From: Conoideocrella luteorostrata
Lineage: Eukaryota > Ascomycota > Sordariomycetes > Hypocreales > Clavicipitaceae
DNA: 64,000 nt
Assembly: GCA_032433595.1 (NCBI GenBank)
Contig: JASWJB010000031.1
Span: 165,191-229,190, forward strand
Direction of reading: 5' to 3'
The notes beneath the pieces were generated by a model. It searched no databases and was not told where the DNA came from. It saw only the letters and a list, made by a program, of their open reading frames with translations. Each line of letters opens with the position of its first letter. The first letter of the stretch is position 1. Made by a program: the position numbers and the translations under genes. Below are positions 1 to 10,944 of this stretch, one piece after another.

Positions 1-462
1 CGATTCGGAGCACCAACACCACGACTTAACAGGCACCCAGGGTGGCAAGTTAGTTAGTTAATCTCCAAGAAGCCGGGCCCTATGGCCGCACAGCGCCCCA
101 GACATTATAGAACGCCACCGATCCACTCTACCCAATATGCTCCAGGCCTGTTTTCAGGCGACCCATGTAGTTGTGGCGCTGGTTGACCCCTGCCCAGCCG
201 GCTGGGTATAGAGTACGGAGTGCATAGAGAGCCTAAGACGCTATTGGCACAAGCTGGGAGAGCCGGGGGAACTCTAGTCATCTGGGGTTATGATGAACCT
301 TGGTTACAAAGCTCTCTCTGAAGCATCCACCCAACCCCAGGAACTTCAAAAGGCTCAATGCTGTAGTTTGACTCCTTGAGGAATGTCGATAAAGACCAGG
401 TTTTGTCGATCAGCTACGACATAAAGACTACACAGCCTCTTGGCTAAATGGCCCGGACAGAT
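1..462. other. Intergenic, left edge
   Basis: No coding frame with a recognisable domain is seen. It contains a short GTTA tandem at about 48-60 and a near-copy of the dispersed TACGGAGTA motif at about 213. The last 100 bases should contain the promoter and 5' leader of the downstream regulator gene. Confidence 0.5.
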
Positions 463-3261
463 ATGGAAGCTATTGATGGTGATGGAGACGATTCCTTTCT
501 GCTGCAACCACGCAGTGACGGAGCGAGCCAAGAAGAGACCCCAGCGTAGGTCAACCTGCGATACTCATGACTGGATGATCTGGCTGACCAAGTTTCCAAG
601 TTGTCAATCATGTCGAAAAAAAAAGTCGAAATGCTCTAGGAACCAGCCTTGCGCTCAATGCGTCAAGTCAGGCAAGTCACGCGATGCTCCCAACGTCATC
701 AGCCGAGTTCTCATGCCCCTCACCAGGTGTCGAATGTATCTATGAAGACAAGAGACTAAAGGGCGGTATCAAGACTGGAGTTATTGAACGCTTGACGCAG
801 CGAATAGGTATGCGCTGGCAATGTTGCGGCATTGCCGAAACGGTTCAAATTTGACACTGACATATCACTGTAGATACTATTGAGAACATGTTTATGGGAC
901 AAGGCATCCTGCTTCAACAGCTTCTTCAGGCTAAAGAGCATCATTCCGTGACTGAGCCACGCTTCCGACCTCAAGATTCTTTCTCCGCATACACTGAAAA
1001 CCTGAAGCGGACTTTCTGTGCCGCGGCCAACAATGCCAACGAGAAAATGAGCAGAGAAGAAGCGCAGGTTAGTGAAGGTCAACCAGGTGTCTCTGGACTA
1101 AAGCGACGACGCAGAGACGAATACGCCATACCGTTCAGGGCATCTCAAGTGCCCAACGATCCAAGTTTTGTAGACATGTGCGGACTCATCCCTCCATCGA
1201 AAGAATTGGCCACAATCGTGGATAAGTATTTTGAGCATATTCATCCATGGGTGCCTGTGCTTCACCCTGCAACCTTCCGCCAGCGTATGCGCGACCCTGA
1301 TCGCCATGAAGGGCTCACTATTATCAATCGTGCCATCGTTGCGGTAGCCTCTCATCTTGTACCCATTAGCAATGGGCCGGATTCCAGTCAACAGCGGCAA
1401 AAAATGAGGCAGTATGCATCGGAGTGTCGACAAAATGTCATCACTTCGGCAATTGAGGGCAATTCCAAGGAGTCTATTCAGGCTGTAATACTGATAGCGT
1501 TTGACTCGGTGCGTATCTCGTTACTCATGTGAGGGATCGAAGTGAGGATCAGCATGAGATCTAACATGACATCATGAACAGATTAAACGCGGAACAAGTG
1601 TATCACCTTGGTCACTGGTCGCGATGATTTGTCGCAAAGTTGACGACTTGCAGCTGTATCTGGAGGAATCAGTCGACAAAGAATCGTGCTCTGAATATTT
1701 TCTACGACTTCCACCAGTGCTTGAGGCAGCCGATGCATGGGTCGAAGTGGAAGAGCGGAGGCGGGTGTTCTGGGCCGCGTTTCTCATGGACCGCTTTTGC
1801 AGTATTGCTACTGGGTACGCATTTGATTAATGGAAACATTGCTCAATGAGGGAATCCGATGCTAACCATACATTGCTTCCTCCGAAAAAGTGCCAATACT
1901 AGTATATCAAGCAGAAGCATTCGGCGACGTCTTCCTTGCGACGGATGCATGTGGGAATTCGACCAGCGTGTCGAGACATCTTTTTTTAAAACGCACGAGC
2001 AGCCGCAGAATGAGACGGAAACTCAAGAACCAGAGTCTCCCTTTCCTCCTGCATATTCTAACCCCGACGCACCTAGTGGCATCGGCGGACTTGCTTACAC
2101 GATTGAAGCAACAGAGTCGCTGTTCCTGGTGACAAAGTTTCACGCGAGGCACACGTTTGAGTTGGAGAACTCTGCGCAGCTGTCAAGCTGGTTGAACAAA
2201 TTTCGACAGTTAGACTCTCGGCTCTTGCAGTAAGTGACAATTTCTGATCTGTGGCTCATCCGGGGCAAGCTCAAACTAATATGCTGAATCGACAGATGGG
2301 AGCTATGCCTAACACCAAGATGGCGAGATGTGCGTGTGGTCAATGGTTACATTGACCCAAACCTAACTCTTGCGCATATCACACACAATGCTGCCATCAT
2401 CGCGCTGCATAGACGACTTGCGCATCCCCCTCCGTCATCCCGCGCGTGGCTCTCGGCCCTCGTATCGGCCGCATCCAGAGAAGCGTGTGTCATGGCCGCC
2501 ATCAAGATAAATCGGGTTGCTGCACGATATCTCGATGCCAGCGAGGGCATCCCTCCTCACCAGTTCGCGTTTTGCTTATTCATTGCGGGGCAACTGTTCA
2601 TCAGTAAGATATGAATGACCGAGAAGATTGGACATTGCGTAATATGCTAATGCTCAATCTAGGCCAAGCAGTTCATCAGTCCATCACGCCGGCAGCAGAG
2701 CTCGGCACTATTATCCAAGCGCTCGACGAAATATCTAGACGCCTTGCTACTAGCCAGGGAGAGTTGCAGGACGACTTGCATTCCAGCACCCCAGCAGCCA
2801 AATTTGCGCACTCTCTCACAGAAATGCGTGACGGGATTCTGAAGCATCCCGAAGACGAAGCGCCCGCAGCGCCCGCGGCTCGGCCGCATATACAAAACGC
2901 CAGCTTTGCTGACTTACAGTTCATGTCTCAACTGGGAGAAATGCCCACCATGCTACAGCATTGTGCTACTTCACCCTCTAGCGGGGTCAGCTGGTTCGGC
3001 GCAGCCGGTCTAGACCAAGGCTCGCCAAGCTTTGGCGGCGACAACATGATGACTCTCTCGCAATCGCTGCTGCCAAACGCGAGGCTCATGAACAGCATGT
3101 CCCGCAATCAAAGCTCGACGGGGGTCGCGGGCGAGCAGAGTACCAATGAGTTTGACTTTCTGACGGAGCTGCGAAAATTAGAATCCAAGGCGAGAGAATA
3201 TGACAAAAGGATAACTGAAGGGGACCAGAGCAATCAACACAGAAAGGGTCAAGGCCCTTAA
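463..3261 (+). CDS. Zn2Cys6 fungal transcription factor
   Basis: A zinc-binuclear-cluster regulator of 778 residues, expected to act in the nucleus. Proposed exons are 463-545, 601-671, 727-807, 874-1508, 1582-1814, 1903-2229, 2296-2603 and 2663-3261; their summed length is a multiple of three. Splicing restores a canonical cluster (CQSCRKKKSKC, then CAQCVKSGVEC) at about residues 29-55, followed by a basic linker and a short coiled segment. The middle carries the fungal_trans homology region, with the typical RRRVFWAAFLMDRFCS stretch. The intron at 672-726 starts with GC (GCAAGT) and ends in AG, and without its removal the sixth zinc ligand is lost. The first intron ends in AAG, which is less usual. 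The gene is tail-to-tail with a secreted beta-helix protein and heads a block of uronide-degrading genes, so it may be their regulator; that is inference. Confidence 0.88.
672..726 (+). other. GC-AG intron inside the zinc-cluster codons
   Basis: The donor reads GCAAGT directly after the codons for the fifth zinc ligand, and the acceptor is CCAG. Removing these 55 bases joins codons into a Gly-Val-Glu-Cys-Ile-Tyr stretch that completes the six-cysteine pattern. Read through, the frame ends in a stop without the sixth cysteine in place. Confidence 0.8.
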
Positions 3262-3379
3262 GGATAGGCCGCATGTAAATGACGCTATGTAATCCCAGAA
3301 TCAGGCGGTCAATTGATCCTGTATAATTCTAAATATGAACATGTACTGAATATTAAATGAGCAGAAACCTAGGCTGTAA

Positions 3380-4843
3380 CTAAAGTCCTGGCCCGTTGTA
3401 CACTCCTCTGTTAGGCTTGCTAGTTCCCGACACGGTGTTTCTGTAAAAGTCAAAGCCACCATTGTTGGCGATGATGGCTCCGTTATTCAGCGCCGGTGAG
3501 GAGGCCTTGAGCTTGTACCCCGATGCAGAGGCCAGGTCATTACCGCCTGAACCGGGCTTAACAAAACCAGGATCTCCCTGGATGCCATTTGAGGTTGGAC
3601 GCTGCACGCCATCAAACACATTCCAACTCCAAGTGATGCCAGACCGTGCTGGGAGCGATGAATGTCCATTTCCGACAAAAATGTTGTTGGTAAACTCCGT
3701 GTTTGGGGGAAGCATCAGCTCGAAGTCCTTGTTGGGGCAGTACATGACGTTCTGATAGAAATAGAGCGTAGGAACATTGCCGTTGCTATAAATACGACAG
3801 TCGTTTTGGAAGATGTTATACCGGACGATCTGGTTCGCTCCGCCCGAAGTGCCGCAGCCATCGCAGTTCAAGAATGCGCCGCCGGCATTGTCACGACTGT
3901 AATTGTACTCCACAGTGCAATTGCCGGTGTTGCCCCAATCGCAGTCAAACGCCTCGCTGTCAATTTTGGACATGGTATTTCCGTAAACCACATTGTGGGA
4001 GATGACGGGATTGTGGTCACCGAGAACCCACATGCCAGCAAAGTTTCCTCCGGTAAAAGGATACGCACCGGTGCCCAAATCAGCAGCAGTGTTGTAGTCG
4101 ATGAGTGGCGATTCGCTGTATGAGATGATGACGCCGTCACCACCGCAAGCGCGAATATTGTTCTTTGTGACATGGGCTTTGTAGCCGAGATTGTCCATAG
4201 CACCGACTCGAACTTTGATGGCACCACCTCCACAGTCGTGAACATCATTGTTGTTCACCAGGACATTATCATAGCGACTGCCCTTGTTCGCAGTGTCAAC
4301 CAGGATGCCACAAGACAAAATGAAATCCGCAGAATGCGTATCCTTGTTTGTTTGGCCGGCAACATGATGGACCGTGTTGTAATCAATTGTGATGCCAGTG
4401 TGAGTCTTGCCATCAGAAGCCGTAACATGTATGCCTTGACGGGCAGCAATGCTAGTAGCGGGATTCGTCACTTCGAGGTTAGAAATTCTCCAATAGTCTT
4501 GGTTTGTGAGAGTGACTGCCGCAGCTGCACCGGTGCCATTGATGATGGGGCTGGAGCTGGAGCTTCCGTACTTGGTGATTTGTATCACAGAACTTGCTGT
4601 ACCAACTCCCTTTGGCGAAAGCGTTCCACTGCATGTGGTGCCCGCTTTGAGGGAGATGATGTCCCCAGGCGAAAACGTCGGCGAATTGACTTGGCTAAGT
4701 GTATTCCACGGCTTGGCCTGGGTACCATCACCAGCGCTGCGCTGCGAGCAATCCACGTAGTACTGCTTGCACTGGACCTTGGGGGCCAACAACAGAGCCA
4801 ATAGTGTGGCTCCAACGGAGGATTTGAGCGAATAGGCTGGCAT
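3380..4843 (-). CDS. Secreted right-handed parallel beta-helix protein (pectate-lyase-like fold)
   Basis: A single-exon gene for 487 residues. The N-terminus has a clear signal peptide (hydrophobic core TLLALLLA, likely cut near QC at about residue 25), so the protein is exported. The body has many short repeats with regularly spaced Asn/Val/Ile pairs (for example LVNNNDVHDCGGG, VTKNNIRACGGDGV, VISHNVVYGNTM), the signature of PbH1 beta-helix coils. Such folds are usual in polysaccharide lyases and some glycosidases; I cannot assign a CAZy family. About 14 cysteines suggest disulfides. It lies between the regulator and a DUF2264 gene in a block of uronide genes, so a role in cutting an acidic polysaccharide is inferred. 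A TATA-like stretch lies about 100 bases upstream of the ATG. Confidence 0.85.
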   Translation of the reverse strand: MPAYSLKSSVGATLLALLLAPKVQCKQYYVDCSQRSAGDGTQAKPWNTLSQVNSPTFSPGDIISLKAGTTCSGTLSPKGVGTASSVIQITKYGSSSSSPIINGTGAAAAVTLTNQDYWRISNLEVTNPATSIAARQGIHVTASDGKTHTGITIDYNTVHHVAGQTNKDTHSADFILSCGILVDTANKGSRYDNVLVNNNDVHDCGGGAIKVRVGAMDNLGYKAHVTKNNIRACGGDGVIISYSESPLIDYNTAADLGTGAYPFTGGNFAGMWVLGDHNPVISHNVVYGNTMSKIDSEAFDCDWGNTGNCTVEYNYSRDNAGGAFLNCDGCGTSGGANQIVRYNIFQNDCRIYSNGNVPTLYFYQNVMYCPNKDFELMLPPNTEFTNNIFVGNGHSSLPARSGITWSWNVFDGVQRPTSNGIQGDPGFVKPGSGGNDLASASGYKLKASSPALNNGAIIANNGGFDFYRNTVSGTSKPNRGVYNGPGL

Positions 4844-5417
4844 GATTGTAATTTGAGAGCCAAGTGCTGTGAAAATATTGGACTAGTTTTAAGCGAGCTT
4901 GGTGTTGGCTATCTCAAACGATTGACCAGTTGAGATATTCCGCAATTATAAGCATTTGACGTGGTGCTATCTTGTCCCCAGTCCGATAAACTCGGCCCAC
5001 TGCCCCTTAGAGGCGTTTGGGGAAGTTTGGGGAAGTCCGTGAGAGTTCAAGGGCAAGTGGACCACGGGCATGACTCCGACAACGCTCCGAGCCCCCGTCC
5101 GGCCGCTGCCCGGGGGTCCTACTTTGGGTGGCTGTGAGATGTGTACATAGCTGGGGGCCAAATGTGGCCTGAGTCAATGGCTGAGCTAGCTGAGGAGGTA
5201 GAGTTGTGGAATAAGCAGGTATTGAGCACAACTGAGCTAACGGCACCCCGGGTTCCATGACGCCTTATTAACATCCATCGTTCGTAGGGTGGTTAAAATG
5301 TGCCAGTAGATTGGTTGTAGGAGTAGCGAAAGATGGCGGATAGACTCCCTACGGAGCATTAATTGCGACTATCTAGACTATCCCTACCTGACATTGCATA
5401 CTGCGTATACGACGCCA
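4844..5417. other. Intergenic, promoter of beta-helix gene
   Basis: This holds the 5' flank of the minus-strand beta-helix gene, with an AT-rich TATA-like site near 4944, and the 3' end of the DUF2264 gene. No RNA or protein gene is seen. Confidence 0.5.
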
Positions 5418-7613
5418 TCATTTCAAGCTGAAGCCGCTCTTGGCATCGTGTGAGACCTCGGGTCGCCGAGACCACCGCCTTTCAATTTCCGACGGCGCCA
5501 GCTCCCCATGCTTGTCCGCAACGGCAAATACCGCAGTCATTAACACGACTTCTTGTGTTGGCCAAGCTGGGTTAGAATGCTTAATTGTCGGAAGCAACGT
5601 CCGGGGTGTCATCAAGTTCGTATTGGGGTCGGGCTTCAATATCTCACCACAAGGTTGTAAAATAGAGGAGTCTTTTGCGGAGAGATTCACAATTCCACTT
5701 GCACCTGCAGAGGACAACACGAAGCTGGAATCGGGAGTCTCCAGCGCAACTTCCCGGCTTTGTGCGCCCACCGAGCTCAGCGGCTGGTCGGAAGTGGCTT
5801 TGGTTTTCGCAAGAATCCGTCTGTCAGACTTTCTTCGGCCGTCAACCGCAAAACCACCTTCAACTGCATCGAACGTCCACTGAGATAGGTCTTGGCTGCA
5901 TCGGATTCGATGGGACCGTACATGCCAGTCTGGCCAGATACTGCATGGTGGAATCAGAGTGGTTTCAACCTCTACTGAGCCTTTCGCCCATGGTCGCCAC
6001 TTGCTCACCATTGCGACGACTTCTGTGTTGCCCTCTGGTCCGGTGATTGGTACCGAGATGAACCTCGTGTCGCCAGTAGATACCCACCGCACCGCCCAAC
6101 TCTCCCCTCTGTCTTTACTCAACGCCAACAGGTTGTCCGGTGCGATTTGCGTAATGAGCTGTCCCGTAGGTATGCTGAACCCGAAAGCCGACGAGTAGGC
6201 AAACTTTGCGTATTTGGCTTGAGTCGCCTTCATTGGCCAAACGCAGAACTGCCCAGATGACAACATGAAGTGGTGCTTGCCACGGCTGTGGTTGCATACA
6301 ATCTGCTTCGCAGGCTTAACCGCCATGACGTCGCGGCTATCGGTTCGATCGGGTGAATTCTTTTCTGCTAGGGGATGGGTTACCTCTTTTGAGGACCAGA
6401 AATCACCATTTCCAGACAATGCAACCACGATGAGCGATTTCAGTGCCCAATAAGGAGACTGCGGGGAATTGTAGTCCTCGCTCAGATACATGTTGGGATA
6501 GAGATATCCAATGTTCAGAGTTCCGTCTGGCCAAAATATATTTTCCGAATGAGTGGCCCACCAACGTAAGTGCCTCAGAAGCATGCCCTTGACCGCGCCG
6601 TGAGATGCATACTCGTCAGAGTCGTCGCACAGCCCAACATAGGCGAAGACGGCATAGAAACCTCCCATTGCGAATTTGTAGCATAGTGACCGGCCAAAAG
6701 GGATAGGTGCGCCTGATAGATGAGTTAATGATGCGGTCAACGCGTTGTACAACTTAAACCCCTTACCTTCTTCATCAAAATACGACCAGAAAGAACGAAT
6801 GAATTGTTTCGCTCTGTCTCTGAAAACGGAACACCTGTCCGGGTCGAGATCACTTGCAAACCTAGAGTAGAGCATTTGGCTGAACTGTAGAGCAAAACTG
6901 CCCGAGTAGTAGTCGGCATGGCGGCCGCGCGGAGCATTACTTCCAGTGCCTTCCTGCTCTGGATCGTTGGAAGTTGGTCGCCACACTCCGTCGGATGACC
7001 ATCCATCCGATATGTAGAAGCTCTCGAGTGTTTCTAGGTCTTGTTGAATGAATGGCCAGAGGGTCGACTTTTCCACTCCGCAGACTTTGATGAGCGCCAA
7101 GTTTGACAGAACTCGAAACCATCGCCAGTTGTTCTCCGGCATGACTTTGCCGTTCAGCCCACGTAGCCAAGATACGAGATTTGTCTTATCGTCGCCGCTA
7201 AGAGGCTCATAGAATGACTCTGGCGCAGTGAGGAGGGCAAATGAGATGATTTCCGCTTCAACCATTCTCTGGTCCCAGTCGCCGATTGGACCCCAATAGT
7301 CAGCATGTAAAGGATCGATGCCATTGCGAAGCCCTTCTATCCATGGCTCGACAAGAGATGTCGATCTCGTCTCATGGTTGTTGTTGTCCCTGTCATCTGC
7401 CAAAAGCGCCGCGACTACCCATAACGGACGAGCATAGCCCTCCAAGTCTGCGGCGACTTCATCAAAGTGAGCGCCTGAGGCAATTGGAAGTCTTATGCGG
7501 GCTCGTCCAGCGGAAAAATATGGAATCAGAGGCTGGAGAAGTGCCCTCGTAGCTGTCGTTACATCTTCCTTCGTCTGCAGAGGGTTGTTCGAAAATCCCG
7601 ACAGTTGCGGCAT
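5418..7613 (-). CDS. DUF2264 family protein, possible exo-acting beta-glucuronidase
   Basis: A single-exon gene for 731 residues. The first true ATG of the frame is at 7613; a longer reading would need a GTG start. The N-terminal half has the DUF2264 (PF10022) hallmarks: ARPLWVVAALLADDR, the Asp-Tyr-Trp-Gly stretch, QRMVEAEIISFALL and the strongly conserved NNWRWFRVLSNLALIKV. No signal peptide or membrane segment is visible, so it is probably cytosolic. From memory, DUF2264 corresponds to CAZy family GH154, which includes bacterial beta-glucuronidases; treat this as unverified. It is divergent from the GH88-type hydrolase next door, with a 636-base shared promoter, which supports removal of uronic acid from imported oligosaccharides. 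Confidence 0.85.
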   Translation of the reverse strand: MPQLSGFSNNPLQTKEDVTTATRALLQPLIPYFSAGRARIRLPIASGAHFDEVAADLEGYARPLWVVAALLADDRDNNNHETRSTSLVEPWIEGLRNGIDPLHADYWGPIGDWDQRMVEAEIISFALLTAPESFYEPLSGDDKTNLVSWLRGLNGKVMPENNWRWFRVLSNLALIKVCGVEKSTLWPFIQQDLETLESFYISDGWSSDGVWRPTSNDPEQEGTGSNAPRGRHADYYSGSFALQFSQMLYSRFASDLDPDRCSVFRDRAKQFIRSFWSYFDEEGKGFKLYNALTASLTHLSGAPIPFGRSLCYKFAMGGFYAVFAYVGLCDDSDEYASHGAVKGMLLRHLRWWATHSENIFWPDGTLNIGYLYPNMYLSEDYNSPQSPYWALKSLIVVALSGNGDFWSSKEVTHPLAEKNSPDRTDSRDVMAVKPAKQIVCNHSRGKHHFMLSSGQFCVWPMKATQAKYAKFAYSSAFGFSIPTGQLITQIAPDNLLALSKDRGESWAVRWVSTGDTRFISVPITGPEGNTEVVAMVSKWRPWAKGSVEVETTLIPPCSIWPDWHVRSHRIRCSQDLSQWTFDAVEGGFAVDGRRKSDRRILAKTKATSDQPLSSVGAQSREVALETPDSSFVLSSAGASGIVNLSAKDSSILQPCGEILKPDPNTNLMTPRTLLPTIKHSNPAWPTQEVVLMTAVFAVADKHGELAPSEIERRWSRRPEVSHDAKSGFSLK

Positions 7614-8249
7614 CCTGATTGGTTTTTGCACACTGAATCTCTAATTGTCCCAAGTGAAGCCGGGCTGTTTCAATATAGACACATACAGCGGCAATATGCT
7701 CAAGCTTGTTGCTCTGATATCCGATTGATGCCGCGGACCACAAAGCGGATTTGTTCCTAGGTGTCCACTTCTTCTACGCTGAACATTACAACGGCAAAGT
7801 CAAAAACTCCGCATCATTCCCGAGATATTCAGAAGCGTACGGAGTAGTTGTTCATACAAGACCTTGGGTTGGCAGGAGGTGCATCATCCCCACAATGCCA
7901 CGACATTAGTTCAAGTTCAGGTACTCCACCACCGCCAATATCTGGTCGTTTACGATGTCGGTCGCCGGAGGCAGTGCGGAGAGAGCCCCCGAAAGATACA
8001 GAGAGCACTCAGTACTCGCTGGAAAGACTGCCGTTGTGTTCGGTGCAATACGGAGCGAGTTGAATGGAGTGCGACGTGTGGATTGAAGGCGAACTTTGGT
8101 CGACGACGACGGGTAGTGCAAATCCTCTAACAGTGTTGAACGAAGTAAATAGAAGTATTCTCCCACTGACTAGGATTTCACAGAACTCAAACTTGATAGT
8201 AATTTTTTGGCCTCGTTCCCCAAGTTTTGTCTCACCATCAGCATCTACA
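7614..8249. promoter_or_regulatory. Divergent promoter between DUF2264 and GH88 genes
   Basis: The 636 bases between two outward-facing genes contain several CGG/CCG triplets (CCGCGG near 7731, CCGGAG at 7965-7970), the half-site class recognised by Zn2Cys6 factors, and one TACGGAGTA at 7839-7847. Co-regulation of the two flanking hydrolase genes is inferred from the layout. Confidence 0.4.
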
Positions 8250-9879
8250 ATGACTGCCTCCATGCTAGCACCGCCAACGCAAAGTGGCAACGCCACTGCG
8301 CCAAATGGCGTCAAATCAAGCACGGCTTCCGGCCACAATGGAGTCAAACAAAAGCAAGAAGTCCAAAACGGCAGCTTGTCGAAACTGTTTTGCAGCAATG
8401 GCGTTTTCAAGATATGGAAAACTGCGATGGAGCATTTGGAGCGCGAGGTCTGTCCAAGCAATCTTGACAAGTCCACGATCGAACCTGAATTGACTTTCCC
8501 AACAACAGAACCCTCCTCAATCATTCCCAGAAACCGTTCCCCAGACTGGGCCAGATGCTGGCAAATACAAATACCGAGATGCGGAATTTTGGACTTGCGG
8601 CTTCTTTCCAGGCAGTCTCTATTGCCTTCTAGAGAGATCCATCCGGTATCCCCAGAAATTTCTTACCGACTGTGATACCCAAAATTCAATCTCAATGTCA
8701 CGAGAAGAGTTTCGTCAGCAGCTTCTGGGGTTGTGCAGAGCTTGGTCTGCACCATTGCACGAGATGTCGAAACGCACAGATACTCACGATATTGGATTTA
8801 TCGTCGAGCCTGCATTGCGGAGAGACTTTGAGTTGACTGGCGACAAGCGCAGTCTGGACTCTGTCATTAGAGCTGCTGAAAGCCTTGCAAGTCGATACAG
8901 CGATACGACAAAGGCTATTAGAAGCTGGGATAGATTTGTCAATAACAGACACAACTATACGAGCAAGGACGAAGACTTTCTGGTCATCATCGATAGCATG
9001 TGCAGTAAGTGACGGTCAATCTTCCATAAAGATGGTACAACATCAGTGCGCTAATACAGATTTGTAGACTTGGATTTGCTCTACTACGCAGGACATCACA
9101 CATCATGCCAGCGCTTGATCGACATTGCTACAATCCACGCACACACTATTCGGAAGACGCATTTGAGCCAAGAAGGTTCCTCCACAGGGTCAAAGTATCC
9201 CCAATACTCGACGTGCCACGTTGCCAACGTCTGCCCCAGAACGGGAGACGTCGTGCAGCGACTCACTGCACAGGGGTACTCTGATACGTCTACCTGGGCA
9301 CGCGGACAGGCATGGGCAATCCTGGGATTTGCCCAGACATTCATGTGGACCAAAGATATTGTGTTTCTGAACACTGCCTGTGGTCTGGCCGAGCATTTCA
9401 TGTCGCGCATGGAGTCTTCGCCAGCTTGCGTGGAGAAAAACGGCAAAATTGGCAGAAATGTCCCTCTATGGGACTTTGATGCTCCGATTGACGAAAGCGA
9501 TCCTTTGCGCGACAGCTCGGCTGGCATGATCGCGGCAAACGGCATGCTCGTCATTTCCGGCGCTTTGGTCTCCGTTGGGGATTTTGCAGAAGCTCAAAGG
9601 TTTCTGCAGATGTCCTTGGCCATAGTCCAGGACATCTTGGCAATGTGCTATTCTCTTGACGAGCTTCATTTAGAGGTCGAGAAAAGGCCGGACGGATCGA
9701 CGAGGGTCACGGCGAAGAATGTAGCTGACTCGAGCGAACCGTTTGACGCATTATTGCGATGCTCTACTGCTAATTACAACCGAGACTGGACGGACAAATA
9801 CTATAACCATGGGCTGGTGTATGCAGACTATTATCTGCTGGAATATGGCAATAGACTGTTGCAGCTAGGATACGCGTAA
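8250..9879 (+). CDS. Unsaturated glucuronyl hydrolase, GH88 family
   Basis: Three exons (8250-8447, 8509-9004, 9068-9879) encode 501 residues, somewhat longer than bacterial GH88 enzymes. GH88 enzymes hydrate the 4,5-double bond that lyases leave on uronic acids and so release the terminal sugar. Splicing joins LERENPPQSFPETVPQTGPD to the conserved WTCGFFPGSLYCLLE block. The two acidic residues equivalent to the catalytic Asp pair of the Bacillus GL1 enzyme lie in THDIGF and in VIIDSMCNLDLLYYAG. YSDTSTWARGQAWA and DSSAGMIAANGML are further family blocks. No signal peptide is visible, so it is likely intracellular and acts on imported products. It sits between DUF2264 and a sugar transporter. 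In-frame ATGs occur upstream (from 8064); 8250 gives the most family-like N-terminus. Confidence 0.92.
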
Positions 9880-10815
9880 GGTTCTGGGAATAGATTTCTT
9901 GTAGCTTATAGCTTCAGTCATCGATTAATCGCAATAGAATCGTTTCAAAGGATGTTGATACATTGCATGGTCAGGTTGACAAAACCGCTTCGTAGTATCG
10001 CTAAGCAGCAAAGAATGGCATTTCGTGGTTTGGCATGCTCAGAGTGACTAGGCTCACCCTACAAACATTCTCCCTGACAGGAATAACGATCTCAAATTGA
10101 CCGTTTGAGATTATGCCAAAGAGATGAAGCAGAATTCACCCGGCAAATCACCACCGCGGGCTCGTGTGCGAGTCCAAGAAGTTGCTGCGACTGCGATAGC
10201 TGAAAGGTTGGAGTTGCAATGCCGGTGCCATGAGGACCGGACAGCCCATGTGTATGTACAGCACTATACGGAGTACACAATAGCCTGTAAACTAAGCAAA
10301 ACTTGAGAGTGTGGATGCAATACGATGCGGTTGAGCAGTACATTTGTTGACATTGAATACACTCAGGTCACCACCTATACAATGGAAAGGTGTATTTTGT
10401 CCCATTCTTACCGACCGCGGTATGCTTCTCCCGAGCAGACAGACGAAAGACAAACTATGAGGTATAGTGTCTCTGAAATTCCGCAGTTTTGTCGAACTGT
10501 AACGAACATGACAAAATTCGCTGTATTGTTTGATACATCTAGAGTATTGTTTTGCCAGAGTGGTTGACATTCGTACTGTCACCAACCACATGATCCTCAG
10601 TCACTGAAGCACCCTCATGGTCTGCTACGAGCCTCTCCAACGGCTCGGCCTGCTCACTCACTGCTCCGTGTTAATCCACGGGGGTAACACCTACCAGGCT
10701 CCCAGGTTCCCCGCAACCCCAGGTCCTTCTTGAAGCGAACTACCCCGTACTGCAGACCCACGCATTGACAGCGCTGGTTTCCCTACTCTGCACTGAAGCG
10801 AAAAGAGCTATCCGT

Positions 10816-10844
10816 TACGGAGTAGTAAAGTTGTCTACTCCGTA
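10816..10844. repeat. Inverted pair of the TACGGAGTA motif
   Basis: TACGGAGTAG at 10816-10825 faces its exact reverse complement CTACTCCGTA at 10835-10844 across a 9-base spacer. The perfect ten-base arms could form a hairpin or a dimeric binding site. It lies about 440 bases upstream of the sugar transporter ATG. Confidence 0.7.
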
Positions 10845-10917
10845 GCGTGCCCTGACTCAGGCGCTGAGTTCCTGACTCTAAAGAGACTGGTCTGGTTGAC
10901 ACCTGAGGAGGCGGCCG

Positions 10918-10944
10918 CCGGAGCCAGCTCGGTCGCCGCTCCGG
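10918..10944. promoter_or_regulatory. CCGGAGC / GCTCCGG inverted repeat
   Basis: CCGGAGC at 10918-10924 is followed 13 bases later by GCTCCGG at 10938-10944. Inverted CGG-type half-sites with fixed spacing are the usual target of Zn2Cys6 dimers. It sits about 340 bases upstream of the transporter. A CCGGAG also occurs in the DUF2264/GH88 promoter. Function is inferred. Confidence 0.35.

Noticed and set aside
4172..4804. A 210-residue plus-strand open frame inside the beta-helix gene
   Set aside because: It is antisense to the secreted protein and lacks any family signal.
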